From Panagrolaimus kolymaensis (Eukaryota > Nematoda > Chromadorea > Rhabditida > Panagrolaimidae), in NCBI GenBank assembly GCA_028622995.1, contig JAJQJQ010000027.1, positions 2,418,001 to 2,482,000 on the forward strand: a stretch of DNA of 64,000 nucleotides, written 5' to 3'. Positions 49,717-61,803 of this stretch are shown in pieces. Under the pieces are notes generated by a model. It was given only the letters and a program-made list of their open reading frames with translations, did not search any database and had not been told where the DNA came from. A program made the translations under genes and the position numbers. The first letter of the stretch is position 1, and the number at the start of each line of letters is the position of its first letter.

Positions 49717-50762
49717 ATGGATCAAAAGAAAATACACATGGAAACAAATGGCCGACGTTGTGAAAATAAAGTTGATGAAGGACCCTCTTTTGTTCATACT
49801 CCATTTGAAGATAATGAAAATGATGGAAATTTTTCTAAGTTAGTTTCTAAAAACAAAACAAAGATGGGTAAAGAAGTTATGGGCCCAAAAATTACTTTTA
49901 TTTTCAATCAAATGAAGTTACAAAACTTTGGATTACCAAAAACAAACTTAAATTATATTCTCAAAATTGCCAATGGCCAAGTTATGAAAAAGTTTCAACG
50001 AACCTGCAAATATTTTTATCAAAGAAATCCATATTTTATTGTTGATGAAATTAAATATGATGAAATTAAAATAGATGACAAATGTTTTACAATTTCTGAT
50101 GTTTCCATGGTTTCCAATATTTGGGTTTTAAATGTTTTTCATTTTGGAAAAAAGGAATTTCTGCAAAAAGTTGTTCGTTGTGATGCCAAATCAATTTCTT
50201 TACCATCTGGTGTAATTTCCACGAATCTTTTTGATATTTACACGAAATCAAATTGTGTAAAATATTGGTATTCTTTTTCAACAAATGTCAAAAGTTATGA
50301 TGAAAATGATATTTCTATCGAAGAGCTTTTCTATTGTCTTCCAAATGCTGAGAGTATCGGGTAATTTATTTCTTCTTTGTTATTAAATTTAATAAAGCTA
50401 TCATGTTTTAGTGCTATAGTCAAAAGCAGCCCAAAACTAGCTACAACTGAACTAAGAAAAACTAAAATTAAAGAACTTCGACTTTGTATCAGTGATAACA
50501 CATTTGACTCGAATGAGTATTACGAATTTTTTGAAGTAAAAATAAACTCTTCTTGGAAATAGAAATTTTTTAAATTTTTATTTTTTAGAAGGTTCTTGCT
50601 CCTAAAGCAACTGTTTGGTTAAACTTTAAATGTCCCAATGAAGCATCTAAACTAAGTTTAGATAAATTTAAAGAACTTCGTGAAATAATTGGTATCAAAT
50701 GGAAGCCAACAAATCATAAACCTAAAATACTTTACTCATTTATGTTTAGTAATAGCATTTAA
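49717..50762 (+). CDS. F-box-like family protein 1, 313 aa
   Basis: Exons 49717-50360, 50412-50535 and 50589-50762. The 51- and 53-nt introns and the phases match the paralog at 51,274. The start is the first ATG after a TTGCTTAG acceptor-like site. Residues 1-70 are polar and poorly conserved. An F-box-like motif spans about 70-110 (FGLPKTNLNYILKIANG, MKKFQRTCKYFY, NPYFIVDEI). The middle contains ISDVSMVSNIWVLN, VVRCDAKSISLPSG and DISIEELFYCLP, and the end has KWKPTNHKPK. F-box proteins recruit substrates to SCF ubiquitin ligases, and the pattern L-P-x2-x-x-x-I-L...C-K-x-F fits, but the assignment rests on pattern, not a profile search. It is the first member of a local paralog cluster. Confidence 0.8.
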
Positions 50763-51273
50763 TAAACTTTGCGTAAATTAATCACATTTTTAAAAATGAA
50801 AAATCCATTTTATTTTTTTTAATGCTACATATGTATTTGTTTAGCTTACTTGACATAAATTTTGTTAAAAATTAAGAAAATACCTTTATGTATACATTTC
50901 GCATTTGTCTATTTATTTTTTGTTTGAAAAGCATTTTCGCACACTTTCTATAATTATTATTCTGATGAGGCTTTTGAGTGGAAAAGGTCTTAGATGCTTA
51001 TAATAAGATTGCAACTACTTTTAATTTAAAAGAGTTTTTAATCCATTTGCAATTGAACGCGAATATGTAACTGACATTTAAACATTTTAAAAGACATAAA
51101 AAGAAGCCACAAATCTAATAAGTAAAAAATGCCTTAAAGAAACAAATCATCGATTTAATTTTTTTTCTTGTAGCGAAAAGAAATAAATAAAAGTTGTCAA
51201 ATTTTTTTTGTAATATTCATATTCTTAAATATCTCATTTGGATATATTATTTTCTTCTAATTATAATTTTTCT
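50763..51273. other. Intergenic, no gene seen
   Basis: AT-rich spacer between the first two F-box-like genes. Nothing beyond A/T runs and a possible poly(A) region was recognised. Confidence 0.5.
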
Positions 51274-52365
51274 ATGGCTTCAAATTTTTTTAATTTAAGA
51301 AAACGTCGTCATTCTGAAAATGAATTATATGCTCCACTTCCACCAACACCAGTGCAATTAAATCATGATGAACCAGTGGTTAATATAATTTTTGACTCAT
51401 CCGATGATAAAGATTCAATATCCGAATTAGAAGTTATGGATCAAAGAATTATTTCAAATGAAAATCAAATCAAATCAGAAAATTTGGGTTTACCAAAGCC
51501 AATTATGAATTATCTTCTCCAAGCCGCGAATGGCAAAGTTATGAAAAAGTTTCAGCGAACTTGTAAATATTTTTTTCAAAAAATTCCCTATTTTATTGTT
51601 GATGCAATTGATCGTGAATGGATGATTGTTCATGGAAAATGCATTTCAATTCCTGAAACAAATATGCCTGAAAAAATTTGGGTTGTAAAGTATTTGAAGA
51701 TCGAGGACAAAAAAGATTTAGAAGTTTTTAAAAACATTGTTCGCTTCGATGTTATTAATGTATTTTTGCCTCATGCTGGAATGACGATGAATCAATTTCA
51801 TATTTTAACTAAATCAAAAAGAATCAAATATTGGGATTCTCTTCTAACTTCTTTTGTTTCTGAAAACAATTACAGCCAAAAGGACATTTCGATTGAAGAC
51901 CTTTTGTTCAAATTTCCAAATGCAACTCGAATCTGGTATTTTTTAAATCCTTTTCTTTCAAAAAATAAATAAATAACTAACGAAATTTTTCTTATTAGTG
52001 CCAGAGTTAAAAGCAGCCCCAAAAATGTCTTTTTTACCACGCGTTTAACTAAAATCATTTTACTTCATCTTCATATCGTCGATAATATTTTTGACCCGGA
52101 TAAATATTACAAATTTTTGGAAGTAAAATAGTTTATTTTAATTTTTGGTAAAAAATAGTTTTTTAAAATCTTCTATTTTTAGAAAGTTATAGCTCAAACG
52201 GCGGAAGTTCGATTAACATTTAAATATACATCTGCATCGGTTGTAGCAGTTCCAAGTATTGAAGAAATTAAAAAACTTCGCAATCATTTCGATAATACAT
52301 GGATTCCTGTATCTTCAAAGCCCCAATTAACTTTATACGATGACCAAATGAAACTCTATTTTTAA
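51274..52365 (+). CDS. F-box-like family protein 2, 322 aa
   Basis: Exons 51274-51935, 51999-52122 and 52183-52365. Exon 2 is 124 nt, exactly as in the paralog at 49,717, and intron positions and phases (2, then 0) are conserved, which confirms both models. A polar N-terminus has RKRRHSE and an acidic stretch. The F-box-like motif is near residues 68-108 (LGLPKPIMNYLLQAANGKVM, CKYFFQKIPYFIVD). It is followed by MPEKIWVVKYL, VRFDVINVFLPH, SIEDLLFKFPNA and the C-terminal WIPVSSKPQ, each alignable to protein 1. It is probably an SCF-type adaptor by analogy with nematode F-box expansions. There is no other evidence for function. Confidence 0.8.
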
Positions 52366-52986
52366 TAATTTAATTTGTTAATTTAGTTATTTTTTTCCTT
52401 TTAATAAAATTTTTAGAAATTATGTTTATTTTCTTTGCATTTTACTTTTTCAATATGGGAAATAAATAAATGATCAATTAATTGAGTCAACTAAAACCTT
52501 TTTGACATCTAAATATTCTTACTGTACTTTTTGATATTACATCTTATAATTTTTAATTATTAGGTTCTTATTTTTTGTGATCAAGTACCTTCGAATAAAA
52601 AGTAATATTCATTTCATTTTCTTCCTTTTTTTGATTTTTTTTGTTAGACTTCTGGCTTTGGATTTTTTGTATTGACATATTTGTGTAATTTTTAAAAATA
52701 AATATTTTTTAATAGCTTATTTTTGCATTTACCCTTTTTTTATTGATTTGTTTTTTCGTTTGACTAACAGACCAGGATAACGCTTTAGTTCAACCTCGTT
52801 AAAAAACGCAAAATCTAAAAAGACCTTAAAGCATAGATTTCACACTTAAGCCTTTTTTGTTTTTTACAAACCTCACAAATAGTAAATAAATAGTTTCAGT
52901 TGGGAGAATTATTGATTTTCTTTATTAGTTCAATAATTTTTTGCATCTTAATACTTTCAATTCAAACTAAGGTGTCCAGTTCAAAA
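52366..52986. other. Intergenic, no gene seen
   Basis: AT-rich. Contains AATAAA-type motifs after gene 2 (near 52,404) and a TTTCAG acceptor at 52,894-52,899 that may have been the trans-splice site of the following pseudogene. Confidence 0.5.
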
Positions 52987-53741
52987 ATGCAAGGTAATAA
53001 GCGTCGAGCTGAAAATTATTTTGGTGAAGAACCTTCGGTTCCTCGAGTTAGATTGAGTTATGACCTAAATAATTTTCATGCTTCTCCATTGATCTATAAA
53101 AAAAGGACATCAAAATTGTGGATAAAAAACATGTTTTTAATCAAAATCAAATGAAGCTACAAAGCTTTGGATTACCAAAAACAAACTTAAATTATATTCT
53201 CAAAAGTGCCAATGGCAAAGTTATGAAAAAGTTTCATCGAAGCTGTAAATATTTTTATCAAAGAAATCCATATTTTGTTGTTGATGAAATTAAAGATGAA
53301 GAAATTTTTATTTCTGGCGAAATTTATAACATTTATGAACTTCCGGAGATTAATAATATTTGGATTTTAAATGCTTTAAACATTGAAACTTTGAATTTGG
53401 GTAATGAATTTTTGAAAAAAGTTGCTCGCTGTGATCTTTATGCTTATGAAAATAAATTGGGTCCAGAAGAATATTATAATTTTTTTGAAGTAAAGAATAA
53501 CTTTTTTTGCGTGGATATTAAATATTTTATGTTTTTTTGTTTCCGAAACTTCTTGCACCAAATGCAACCGTTAAATTAACTTTACACTATCAATATGAAA
53601 GATTCTTTAGCAGCGTCGAATAAATTTGAAAAATTTGATGAAATTTTGAATCAAAAATGGAAGCCATCAGATGAAAAACCAAAAATCAATTTTTTTTATA
53701 AATATTGTTTGAAAAAATTTGGTTTTTACCCATATTTTTAG
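52987..53741 (+). pseudogene. F-box-like family pseudogene 3
   Basis: Clear relative of proteins 1 and 2 with several lesions. The N-terminal frame from ATG 52,987 (MQGNKRRAENYF) is out of phase with the core frame that starts about 53,118 (FGLPKTNLNYILKSANGKVM, CKYFYQRNPYFVVDEI). An internal deletion joins VARCD directly to EEYYNFFE, removing about 75 codons and the first intron. The second intron's expected acceptor AG reads CCG (TTTGTTTCCG|AAACTT). The last exon has a further frameshift near 53,621 before KWKPSDEKPK. The start codon is intact but no full product is possible. Confidence 0.85.
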
Positions 53742-53840
53742 TATTTTTTTACAATTTTTTTTATTTATTTACACTGCTTTGAATTATTTTATCTTTGTTT
53801 TGTTACTCAAAATTTAATACTAATTTTTGTCATATTTTTA

Positions 53841-54310
53841 TTCTTCTCAATTCTAATTAAAATACAAAGAAATATTTATAGATTTAAAAAAATGTTTTGT
53901 CTTAATTTTTTATCTTCCCTGTATAAATAAACAAAGGTAAAAAATGCAATGAAAGTGATTTCGGCTTTATTTGATGCTTTTAAAGGCCTATCAATTCTGT
54001 TTTAAAACCCGAAAAATTTATAATTTTACTAAATATATTTTATCTCAATTTTTTATCTTCCCTGTATAAATAAACAAAGGTAAAAAATGCAATGAAAGTG
54101 ATTTCGGCTTTATTTAATGCTTTTAAAGGCCTATCAATTCTAATTAAAAAAATCTCAAAATTTTTATAAGTTTGGAAAGTATTTTGTCTTAATTTTTTAT
54201 CTTCCCTGTATAAATAAACAAAGGTAAAAAATTCAATGAAAGTAATTTCGGCTTTATTTGATGCTTTTAAAGGCCTATCAATTCTAATTAAAAAAATCTC
54301 AAAGTTTTTA
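53841..54310. repeat. Tandem repeat, unit about 143 bp, 3.4 copies
   Basis: Three tandem copies share TATCTTCCCTGTATAAATAA followed by ACAAAGGTAAAAAAT and GGCTTTATTTGATGCTTTTA. TATCTTCCCT falls at 53,911, 54,054 and 54,198, so the period is 143-144 bp. A partial copy (TTCTAATTAAAATACAAAG) precedes the first. It is unrelated to the 162-bp satellite and lies between F-box-like members 3 and 4. Confidence 0.92.
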
Positions 54311-54812
54311 TTTTACTTTTTTTTATGAACCAAAGATTATTTTTGTTATAAATAAACTACTTTTTTTTTATGTCCAATACTCTATGAAAACCAAATAGGT
54401 TGTTACATCTGCTTGTATTAGACAGAGAGACGCGACTTGTTATAAAAACAAAGTAAATTAGACAAATTGGACCACAAATTTAAATGTCACATTTTTTTGA
54501 CGTCTGCCAACGAAATTTGATTAGATTGAGTTTTCACTAACCAATAAAAACTATAACAAATGAGAACGACATACATACCTAAGAGAACCATAAAAAGGCA
54601 GACAATAAACAAAAATATGCCTTTAAAGAAAATATTTTTTATAACTTGTTTGTTGTGACTTTATTTTCCTTGATAAAATTTTTTGCAAGGTTTATTTTTA
54701 TTGGTCACCAAGCACCTTTTATTATTTGTTTGGTAAAAGTCTATTTGATTTGCAAGGTTTATTAAAAAAACTTTAAAAACGATTTCCTTGCGTAAAAAAG
54801 AATTTCTTAACG
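54311..54812. other. Intergenic, no gene seen
   Basis: AT-rich spacer ahead of the fourth F-box-like member. No regulatory motif was recognised. Confidence 0.45.
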
Positions 54813-55829
54813 ATGGCTAAAATTAAAATGGTTTTTAATGTTAACCAAATGAAGCCTCAATACTTTGGAATACCTAAAACAGTATTAAATTATTTTTTAA
54901 AGAATGTCAAGGGACAAATTATGAGAAAATTATTTAAAAGTTGTAAATATTTTTATTTGAGAAATCCATTTTGTATCGTTGATGAAATAGACGACCAAAA
55001 AATAAAAGTTGGTTATAAATGGTTTTCAACTTTGAATCTTCCATGTATTGACAACATTTGGGTTTTAAATTCTTTGCGTTTTTACACATATCTTAGATCT
55101 CCGTTTGTGAAAAAGATAGTTAAATGTCAAACAAAATCAATATTTATGAGAGTTGGGAAATTGCCTATTCATTTATTTTATGTATTAACCCAATCAATTC
55201 AACTAACATACTGGAATGCAGAACCAACGTCTATCTTAAATAACGCTGGAAATCATATCACTTTTGATGAACTTTTAATTCGTCTTCCAAAAACTGATTT
55301 TATCGGGTACATCTTTTTTTCTCTCAATAAATGTGGTGAAAATGTTATCTATCATTTAAATCCTCCAAATTTAATATTTCGATGCGGCTTTAGAAATTCC
55401 ATAGTATTATGTTTAAAAAAAATTTGTATAATAAAAATTAATTTTTTTAAGTGCTATCGTTCAAGGAATTCCCGATCATGCTGAAACTTTAATACTTCCC
55501 TCTCAAGTAAATCGAATCAAAAGATTCCATTTTGGCGTCATAAACCATACAATTAATCCAAGATCTTGTTACAATTTTTTAAAGTAAAAAAACTTTCCTT
55601 TTTTTACAGATTTTTTTAAAATGATTCAACTATGATATTTTAGAAAGCCCTAGTCTCTAAAGCATCTGTCGAATTAGCATTTATTTGTTCATCGAACATT
55701 GAAGCCACATCAAAAGAAGGTCAAATTAGACAATTTCGTAGAGAAATAAAAAGTTATTTAAAAGAATGGCTACCAACAAATGAAAAACCAACTTTGAGTA
55801 TGTATTTACTTATAAAAAAAAGTGTTTGA
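54813..55829 (+). CDS. F-box-like family protein 4, possible one-base frameshift
   Basis: Exon 1 is 54813-55306 (same phase-2 donor ATCGG|GTA as its paralogs), exon 2 55452-55583 and exon 3 55644-55829. It lacks the N-terminal polar extension: the F-box-like motif starts near residue 19 (FGIPKTVLNYFLKNVKG, CKYFYLRNPFCIVDEI). The middle has IDNIWVLNSLRF and ITFDELLIRLPKTDFIG. Exon 3 reads cleanly only in phase 0 (KALVSKASVELAF...EWLPTNEKPT), but exon 2 ends in phase 2 because the T-run before its donor (ACAATTTTTTAAAG) is one base short. As written, translation would stop at KP* just after the splice. Either a recent loss-of-function indel or a homopolymer error. Confidence 0.7.
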
Positions 55830-56325
55830 TTTTTTTTGTTATATTTATTTTGTTTTTTTTTGTAATGACAATTAGCCCAAAAAATTTTTATAATAGTTTT
55901 ATAAAAACTTTCTCTCCAATAAAAATAAAAAAATATTTTGATTTTCAAAAAATTCAGTAAAATGAAATAAAATTATGCTTCCAATAGTTAAATATTCAAC
56001 GATAGCATATTTTATAGAATCAGCTAAAACAAACCTATTTTTAAATTTTGTCATAATTTTTTATTTTTAATACACTTACCATAATGATTACACGTCAAAG
56101 GAATGGAATACTTTGCTTGATGCTGTATCGTTGGAAACGCAGCAAATAAAAAAATTGCTGCTGACAGTAATCGAATGATAAAAGTGAATTTGCGAAAATA
56201 AATCTAAAATCCGAAAATATAAAAATCTAAGGAACTGGCTACATAAAATATTAAAAAAGCTAAATTTGAGGTAAAAACAAGTTTTTCTTTATTAAACAAA
56301 TTAAGTCAATGATAGAGGCAAAAAA
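55830..56325. other. Intergenic, no gene seen
   Basis: AT-rich region between converging genes (the F-box-like gene on plus, the membrane protein on minus). It should contain both 3' ends; no other feature was found. Confidence 0.5.
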
Positions 56326-57188
56326 TTAAAACTCTCCAATTTCAACGCTTACTTTTATGTTACTCGCCTCTTGAATATCCAAAATAATACAAACAAACAT
56401 GTAAAGTCCCGCCAATATCAAAAACCATTGAGTCAAAATTAAATTTAATTGAGGAAATTCTAAAATAGAAAAATCAATACAAAATTTGGGGATTTCCAAA
56501 TTTTTGACTCACCTTCATGATCTTGTTGATGAGCAATGGATAAAAATGTTGCACAAATAATTAATTGAGCTGCCAATAAAAATGGAGGAAGTTTGAAAAG
56601 AAACTCACGAAATTTGCTATTTTTTCTTTGAGTATTGCATTCCAAAACTTGAATACGACAGTAAACTAGAAATACTCTAGCTGCAGCGGAAAACATTAAT
56701 GCAAATCGAAAACATATTTTTACATATGGTTCAAGTTCAAATCTTTTGAATAATGAAGGTAGCTGAGTTTGAGCCGTTGAGTTCTAAAAACGTAATTTTT
56801 TTTAGGGTCTTTTAGCAAACTTTGGTTATATTTTGCCAAAAAAAGAAGGAAAAGGAAATTGGGAAAAATAGAAATTTTTATTAAAAAATTTTGTGTTCTA
56901 TCATAAATTTTTTAAAAGCTTTCATGAATTTCAGTTAAATTTAAACTAAATAAACTCTTTGGAATATTTATTTACCCTGCAAAGAGTTGTTACAAATCCA
57001 TTCCAAACCACAATCACTTTATCACCATTTGTAGCAAAATTAACTTTTCGATTAAAAAGCATCAAACCAATAATGATACAAAAAATAGAGAAAGCAGCGA
57101 TAATTTTATTAACATTTTTCAAAGAAATTTTAACAAATATAACATCTTCGTTAAAATTTGCTAAATTAGCTTTTTCGAGATTTTTCAT
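56326..57188 (-). CDS. Four-TM membrane protein, FRAG1/DRAM (PGAP2)-like, 205 aa
   Basis: Exons on the minus strand: 56976-57188, 56513-56783 and 56326-56459, with GT...TTTTAG introns; the phases close to 205 aa. The four hydrophobic segments are IIAAFSIFCIIIGLMLF, ICFRFALMFSAAARVFLVY, LPPFLLAAQLIICATFLSI and LILTQWFLILAGLYMFVCII. The stretch LPSLFKRFELEPYVK leading into the second segment is similar to the LPS.S..I...PQ..V region of FRAG1/DRAM/Sfk1-family proteins such as PGAP2, which act in GPI-anchor remodelling at the Golgi. That match is from memory and the protein is short for the family, so treat it as tentative. The start is ATG at 57,188; the frame runs further upstream but without another ATG. 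Confidence 0.65.
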
Positions 57189-58346
57189 TTTATTTTTCTG
57201 CACCTTAATGATTTTTTTTCCAACTTTTTTGACTGAGATTTGTGTGGGCGTTGTCCATATTTATATATTAAAAAAAAAGAAGAAGAGTTTTTTTTGTTAT
57301 GCAACAACAAGTTTTTTTTTTCAAATCTGGTTAAAAGAAAGAAAAAAATGAGTGTTAAGAATGTATCCGATTTCAAACACCAAAACACAGAACAATTTCG
57401 GTTGTGCACCAATGGTTGGAATAGCACTGACAGAGAAGAAAAAAGGTTTCGATGAACGTTTGGTTAATTTCCCGATTGGTGAAGTCTTAATTTTTTTATT
57501 TTATGATCACCTCGCAAACAAACAAGTTCTCAAAAACTAATTTTAACTTTAATGTCTAGAGATAAAGGCATTAAAATATAAAATCTCTCTCTATGTAAAC
57601 CAAACTAAACACGCTTGAAAGAAAGAATATCGGGAGAATTTTCTGCTTCATTTTGTCGCTAAAAAGAAATAAAATTAAAATGCTTCTTTTTGTGAGACCA
57701 AAAATGAGCTCTACGATACAGAAACTTATTAATATAAAAAAATAATTTTTTTAAGAAAAACCATTTTTTAATTATAATTGTATTTAGTCACATTTCTTTA
57801 TCTTCCAACGAAAAAAAACCAAGTACATTTCTTTGTTTTCAGTTGAAAAAAAAGTTTTTTGATTACGGTGGTCGTGTGACATAAAAATGCATTTTGTCAT
57901 GAAAAAAAAAATAATAATACATAGAATAAATTTAATTGATCAAATATGGAAGTAAATTTAATGGTTGGTCAGTTTTTTACGTACATAAAAAATTAAACGT
58001 CATAAAACACTTTTTTGTTTTATTCGTAGATTAAAGACGTAATTAAAAAGCGATCGTAATTTCTCGAATTAAAATGAGAGCTTTCATTCGCATCACTGAA
58101 TTTCGGAGAAAAAACGTAGTCTAATCGAGACTTTTGGAGCAACGTGATAAAAAGGAAGAAAAAATTTTTGTTTATGATATTTATTTAACTTTCGGAAATT
58201 AAATAAAAATAGAGACTAATAAAAAAAATAATTAAGAGCATGTGAATTTTCAGACGACTGAAAAAAGAATAAAGTTAGATAAAAAAAAGCCCTTTAGAAT
58301 CAGTGAAGAAGAAAAATAAATAGAAAGAAAACGGTTTTTTATTGTT
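57189..58346. other. Intergenic, no gene seen
   Basis: AT-rich with many A and T runs. Overlapping short frames on both strands at 57,240-57,540 are mutually inconsistent and look like chance. It probably includes the promoter of the minus-strand membrane protein gene. Confidence 0.45.
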
Positions 58347-58631
58347 TCATGAATTAATTTTTTTCTTCAAAGATACAGTAAGAAAAAAGATTAACAGCAA
58401 AGAAAAAATAGAAAAAATATGAAAAGGTTTTGCGTCGTCCTTTCTCAAAATAAGTCTATTTGAGAACCCATAAATAATAAGAAAAATGCGAACAAAATTA
58501 ACTGTAACTTTGTTTTTTGTATTTGAAACACGTGTGTAACAATAATGTTGAACCAAAACTTGAGTAGTTTTAAAACATTTGTAGTTTTTCCCAGGCCAAA
58601 AAAAATAACGATAACACAAAAAGTTCGTCAT
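58347..58631 (-). CDS. Hypothetical small protein, 94 aa
   Basis: ATG-started frame with two hydrophobic stretches, VNFVRIFLIIYGFSN and IFSIFSLLLIFFLTVSL, and a basic, polar remainder. It has no paralog in the window, no recognisable family and no splice evidence. In such AT-rich DNA a frame of this length can arise by chance. Confidence 0.2.
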   Translation of the reverse strand: MTNFLCYRYFFWPGKNYKCFKTTQVLVQHYCYTRVSNTKNKVTVNFVRIFLIIYGFSNRLILRKDDAKPFHIFSIFSLLLIFFLTVSLKKKINS

Positions 58632-59630
58632 TTTCCACTATAATCAATTATAAAACAAGTTAGCTTCAAATATTTGTGTGGAAAAGAGTTTTTTTAAAAA
58701 TAAAAATATTTTTCTTGTAACCATAAAGGGCCTTTTTATTTATATGCCAATGAAGTTGATGCTAGAATATGTATCTATGCGATTTTTTTAACCTAATTTT
58801 CAATTTGTTGCTTTTAGACCAAAGTTTTTTTAGTCTTCTCCTCAAAAATTTAATAAAGTTATATTGATATTTTATTATTTATAAAAACACCGAAAAGCAA
58901 ATTTTTTTGTGCATTTAACGACAAAATTTTTAAATCTAATTACCTTAGTTTTTTTTAAACAAAACTCATGATTAATTACTTTTCCATTTTTATATCTCTA
59001 ACTTTTAAGTGTCTTAACTGTAGTCCAGAAGCAAACTTTGTTCCTTATTATTAATAAAATTATTGAGGCATTAAACTTCACAACTATAAAACTATAAAAT
59101 TTGTAATCCCATTAAAAAAATAAATTGGTACTTTTAAATTTTTTGCTCTTAAAAAACACCTAAAATTACCCTTTTTTTTGGTAATATTTTAAAGTTATAA
59201 TTTTTTTTTGGTAAAAAATTATGAAAATACTTTTTTATTTTAGCAATTACTTTTCTAAATTTCATTTTTTTGTTTTATTCCATTTCTTTCTTCCTTCTAA
59301 GTATCACGTTTATTTTTTTTCAAAGATTATAAAGACACAAAAGTTAAATTTGCCATATTAATGTTAATTTTTGAGCATTTGTGTTTTTATGCAAATGATC
59401 TTGCTTTCTTTTTTTCTTTGCCTTTATAAATAATATTCAAATAGAAAACTTTTAAAACACTAAATTTTTTTATATTTTAAGCGTTAACTGATTAATTAAT
59501 TTTGTCTTTTTATTTAAAATATTTTGTTTATTTATTTATTAATTTATCTTTAAAAATTTAATTTTGCCTAAGTAAAGTTACAGTTTTAAAGAATTTTATC
59601 AATTTTTTAGTTTTTTTTCTTCTTAAAATC
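58632..59630. other. Intergenic, no gene seen
   Basis: Nearly 1 kb of very AT-rich DNA upstream of the chemoreceptor gene. A TTTTTTAG acceptor-like site at 59,603-59,610 lies 20 nt before the start codon and may be a trans-splice or leader-intron site. Confidence 0.5.
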
Positions 59631-61443
59631 ATGACTCAACAATTTTTTGATCCAGCAATTTTCGACCTAGAAGATTTATATAATCCTTTATTAACTAAAT
59701 TCTACTCAATTTATTGGGATGTTAGTTTTATTATTACAACTGTATTTTTTATTATTATGGTTTATGTAATTATTACAAAATCTTCCAAAGAAATGGGCTC
59801 ATATAAATGGTATTTATGTCATCAACTTGGCTGGAGCTATGCATATGATTTACATATGGGTTTATGGAAACCCGTGCCATTATGGCCTTTTTATGTTGGA
59901 TATTCTGCTGGAATATATCGAAATTTTCAATCATCTTATGTCCCAATGGTTTTGATGGTTTTTACTTCTGTTGGTTTAGGTAAGAAAAGTCAGAATTTCC
60001 AGGAAAACTGAAACTTCGTGAAATTTAGGAAAAAAGTATTTTAAAAAAGTTAAAAAAAAGGAACATAAATATAAAGTTAACTAATAATAAATGCTTTTTT
60101 CTTATATTTTTCTAATAATTTTTTAAACTTTTAAAATTTCTCTAAAATCTAATTTTTTGGAAGAAAACTACGAAAATTTTTTTGATTAGTTAAATTCTAG
60201 GTTTTTCAATTTACATTTCTGTCCTCCATCGATATCTTCACGCAGCGCCTTTCTCCACTTTCTACAGATTCTATAATATTGTTTGGTTTCGACTTCTCCA
60301 TTATATAATTATTTTTATTTCCATGCAAGTCATTTTATGTGGTCCAATGATTTATTTTATCCCTGATATGAATAATCTTAAGAAATCTTTAATCGAGCAA
60401 AACTCAAATTTCAAAGAAATAATTAATTTAGAACCATCACTTTTTGGTTATGACCGCAGACATAACAACAGCGTATTTTTATTTGTTATGACTGGAATTA
60501 TTATTACTTTTTTATTAATTATTGTTTCTATAATATTTCTTTATTTTAATTTTATTAGAATAATAAGAAAAAATAGAAATTTTTTATGCCCTACGACGCT
60601 AAAGCTCCAGGTGAGTGACCTTTAACAAGTATTAACAAAATTTTTAAAGATGACATTTTTATAATTAAGGGTTAAAGTAGACAGTTTTTTAATTAATCAA
60701 CACTCCAAAAATAACGTCATAAATTTATTTTATTTTTGCTTGAATTATTTTAACATCATAAAAACAAATTTTCTTTGCTCGGAAAGGAACGAAGATTCTT
60801 TTCCTGATAAAAAAAGAAAATAATCCATTTTTAGGGTTTTTCTTAATTCAAAATTCGAAAAAAAAGTTAAAAACTAGTTTCGATTTTATAAAAACTCGCA
60901 TTGGCAAAAATAAAATTTTATTATTCCTTGGTTTTTTTTCAATAACACAAAAGAAATTTCAGTTTAACAAACGGTTTTTTGATTTTTTTAAAGTTTAAAT
61001 TTTTTTTGGATATCACAATCTTAGAAAATCAAGCAAACCCAAAAATTCCAATATAAAACTTTTTTTGATGAGTGTAATTCAAAATATTCTCAAATTTTAA
61101 AAGCATGTTTTTTTAGACTATTCTATTCCGAGCCCTCTGCATTCAAATGTTTCTTGGAATAATATTATTGATCCTTCCTATGACAACTGCCATAACACTT
61201 TCAATTTTTGGTTTTAAATGGGTTCCAAAATTTTCCATGTTGGCCATCATGATTACAGCCACTCACACTTTATCGGATTTTAGTGCAATCATTTATAGTA
61301 TTAAAAGATATCGATTGTTTTTTTATGAAATTTATTTGAAAATTTTGAAACAAGTTGGTGTGGATGTTCGAAAGCCACCATCATCCACACTTTTTGCTTA
61401 TACTGTGTCAGCTGCTGTTTCACCTACAATAACTGAGAAATAA
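59631..61443 (+). CDS. 7TM chemoreceptor, srh/sri-like, 361 aa
   Basis: Exons 59631-59979, 60201-60610 and 61117-61443 with GTAAG/GTGAG donors and CTAG/TTTTTAG acceptors; the phases close to 361 aa. Seven hydrophobic segments can be read: WDVSFIITTVFFIIMVYVII; a second in SYKWYLCHQLGWSYAYDLHM; a third across the first splice (VLMVFTSVGLG|FSIYISVLHRY); HYIIIFISMQVILCGPMIYF; FLFVMTGIIITFLLIIVSII; CIQMFLGIILLILPM; and FSMLAIMITATHTLSDFSAI. The W..DLH.GLWKPVPLWPFYVGY and SVLHRY.HA patterns and the KLQ..LFRAL..Q segment in the third loop are typical of the nematode Srh/Sri receptor classes. It presumably acts in chemosensory cilia. The ligand is unknown and the class call is from pattern only. Confidence 0.85.
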
Positions 61444-61803
61444 ATGTATTGATTTTTTGTAACTAAACTAAAATAGAAGAACAACAAATTATTGTCTATC
61501 TTTTTTGTAAACTTTTTTCACACTTTTTGTTCCAAAAAAATAAAATAATGAATGGCTTTATTAACCCACGAGAAAAATAAAAAAAGAAGATACTTTTTTA
61601 GGTGAACTAACACCCTTTGTTTTTATGCATTTTTGTTTTCAGTCGTTTTTTTAAGAAAATTTGAAAATTTTGGGCGCACATTAGTTGTTCTCTATAATTT
61701 TTATATTTGCGTCGTTGCAAAGCATCTTTTTTCCTTTTTGGTAAATTGTTATATTTGAACAAAAAAAGTTTTCGGGTGATTCTGTATTTTTAAAAAGAAA
61801 ATT
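61444..61803. other. Intergenic, no gene seen
   Basis: AT-rich spacer with AATAAA-like sites after the receptor gene. Nothing else was recognised. Confidence 0.5.

Noticed and set aside
52900..52986. Hydrophobic N-terminal extension of the third F-box-like member
   Set aside because: Would start at TTG right after a TTTCAG acceptor; no other family member has it. ATG at 52,987 is the better start.
57240..57540. Overlapping 71-, 62- and 80-aa frames on both strands
   Set aside because: Mutually inconsistent, Lys-rich low-complexity, no homology recognised.
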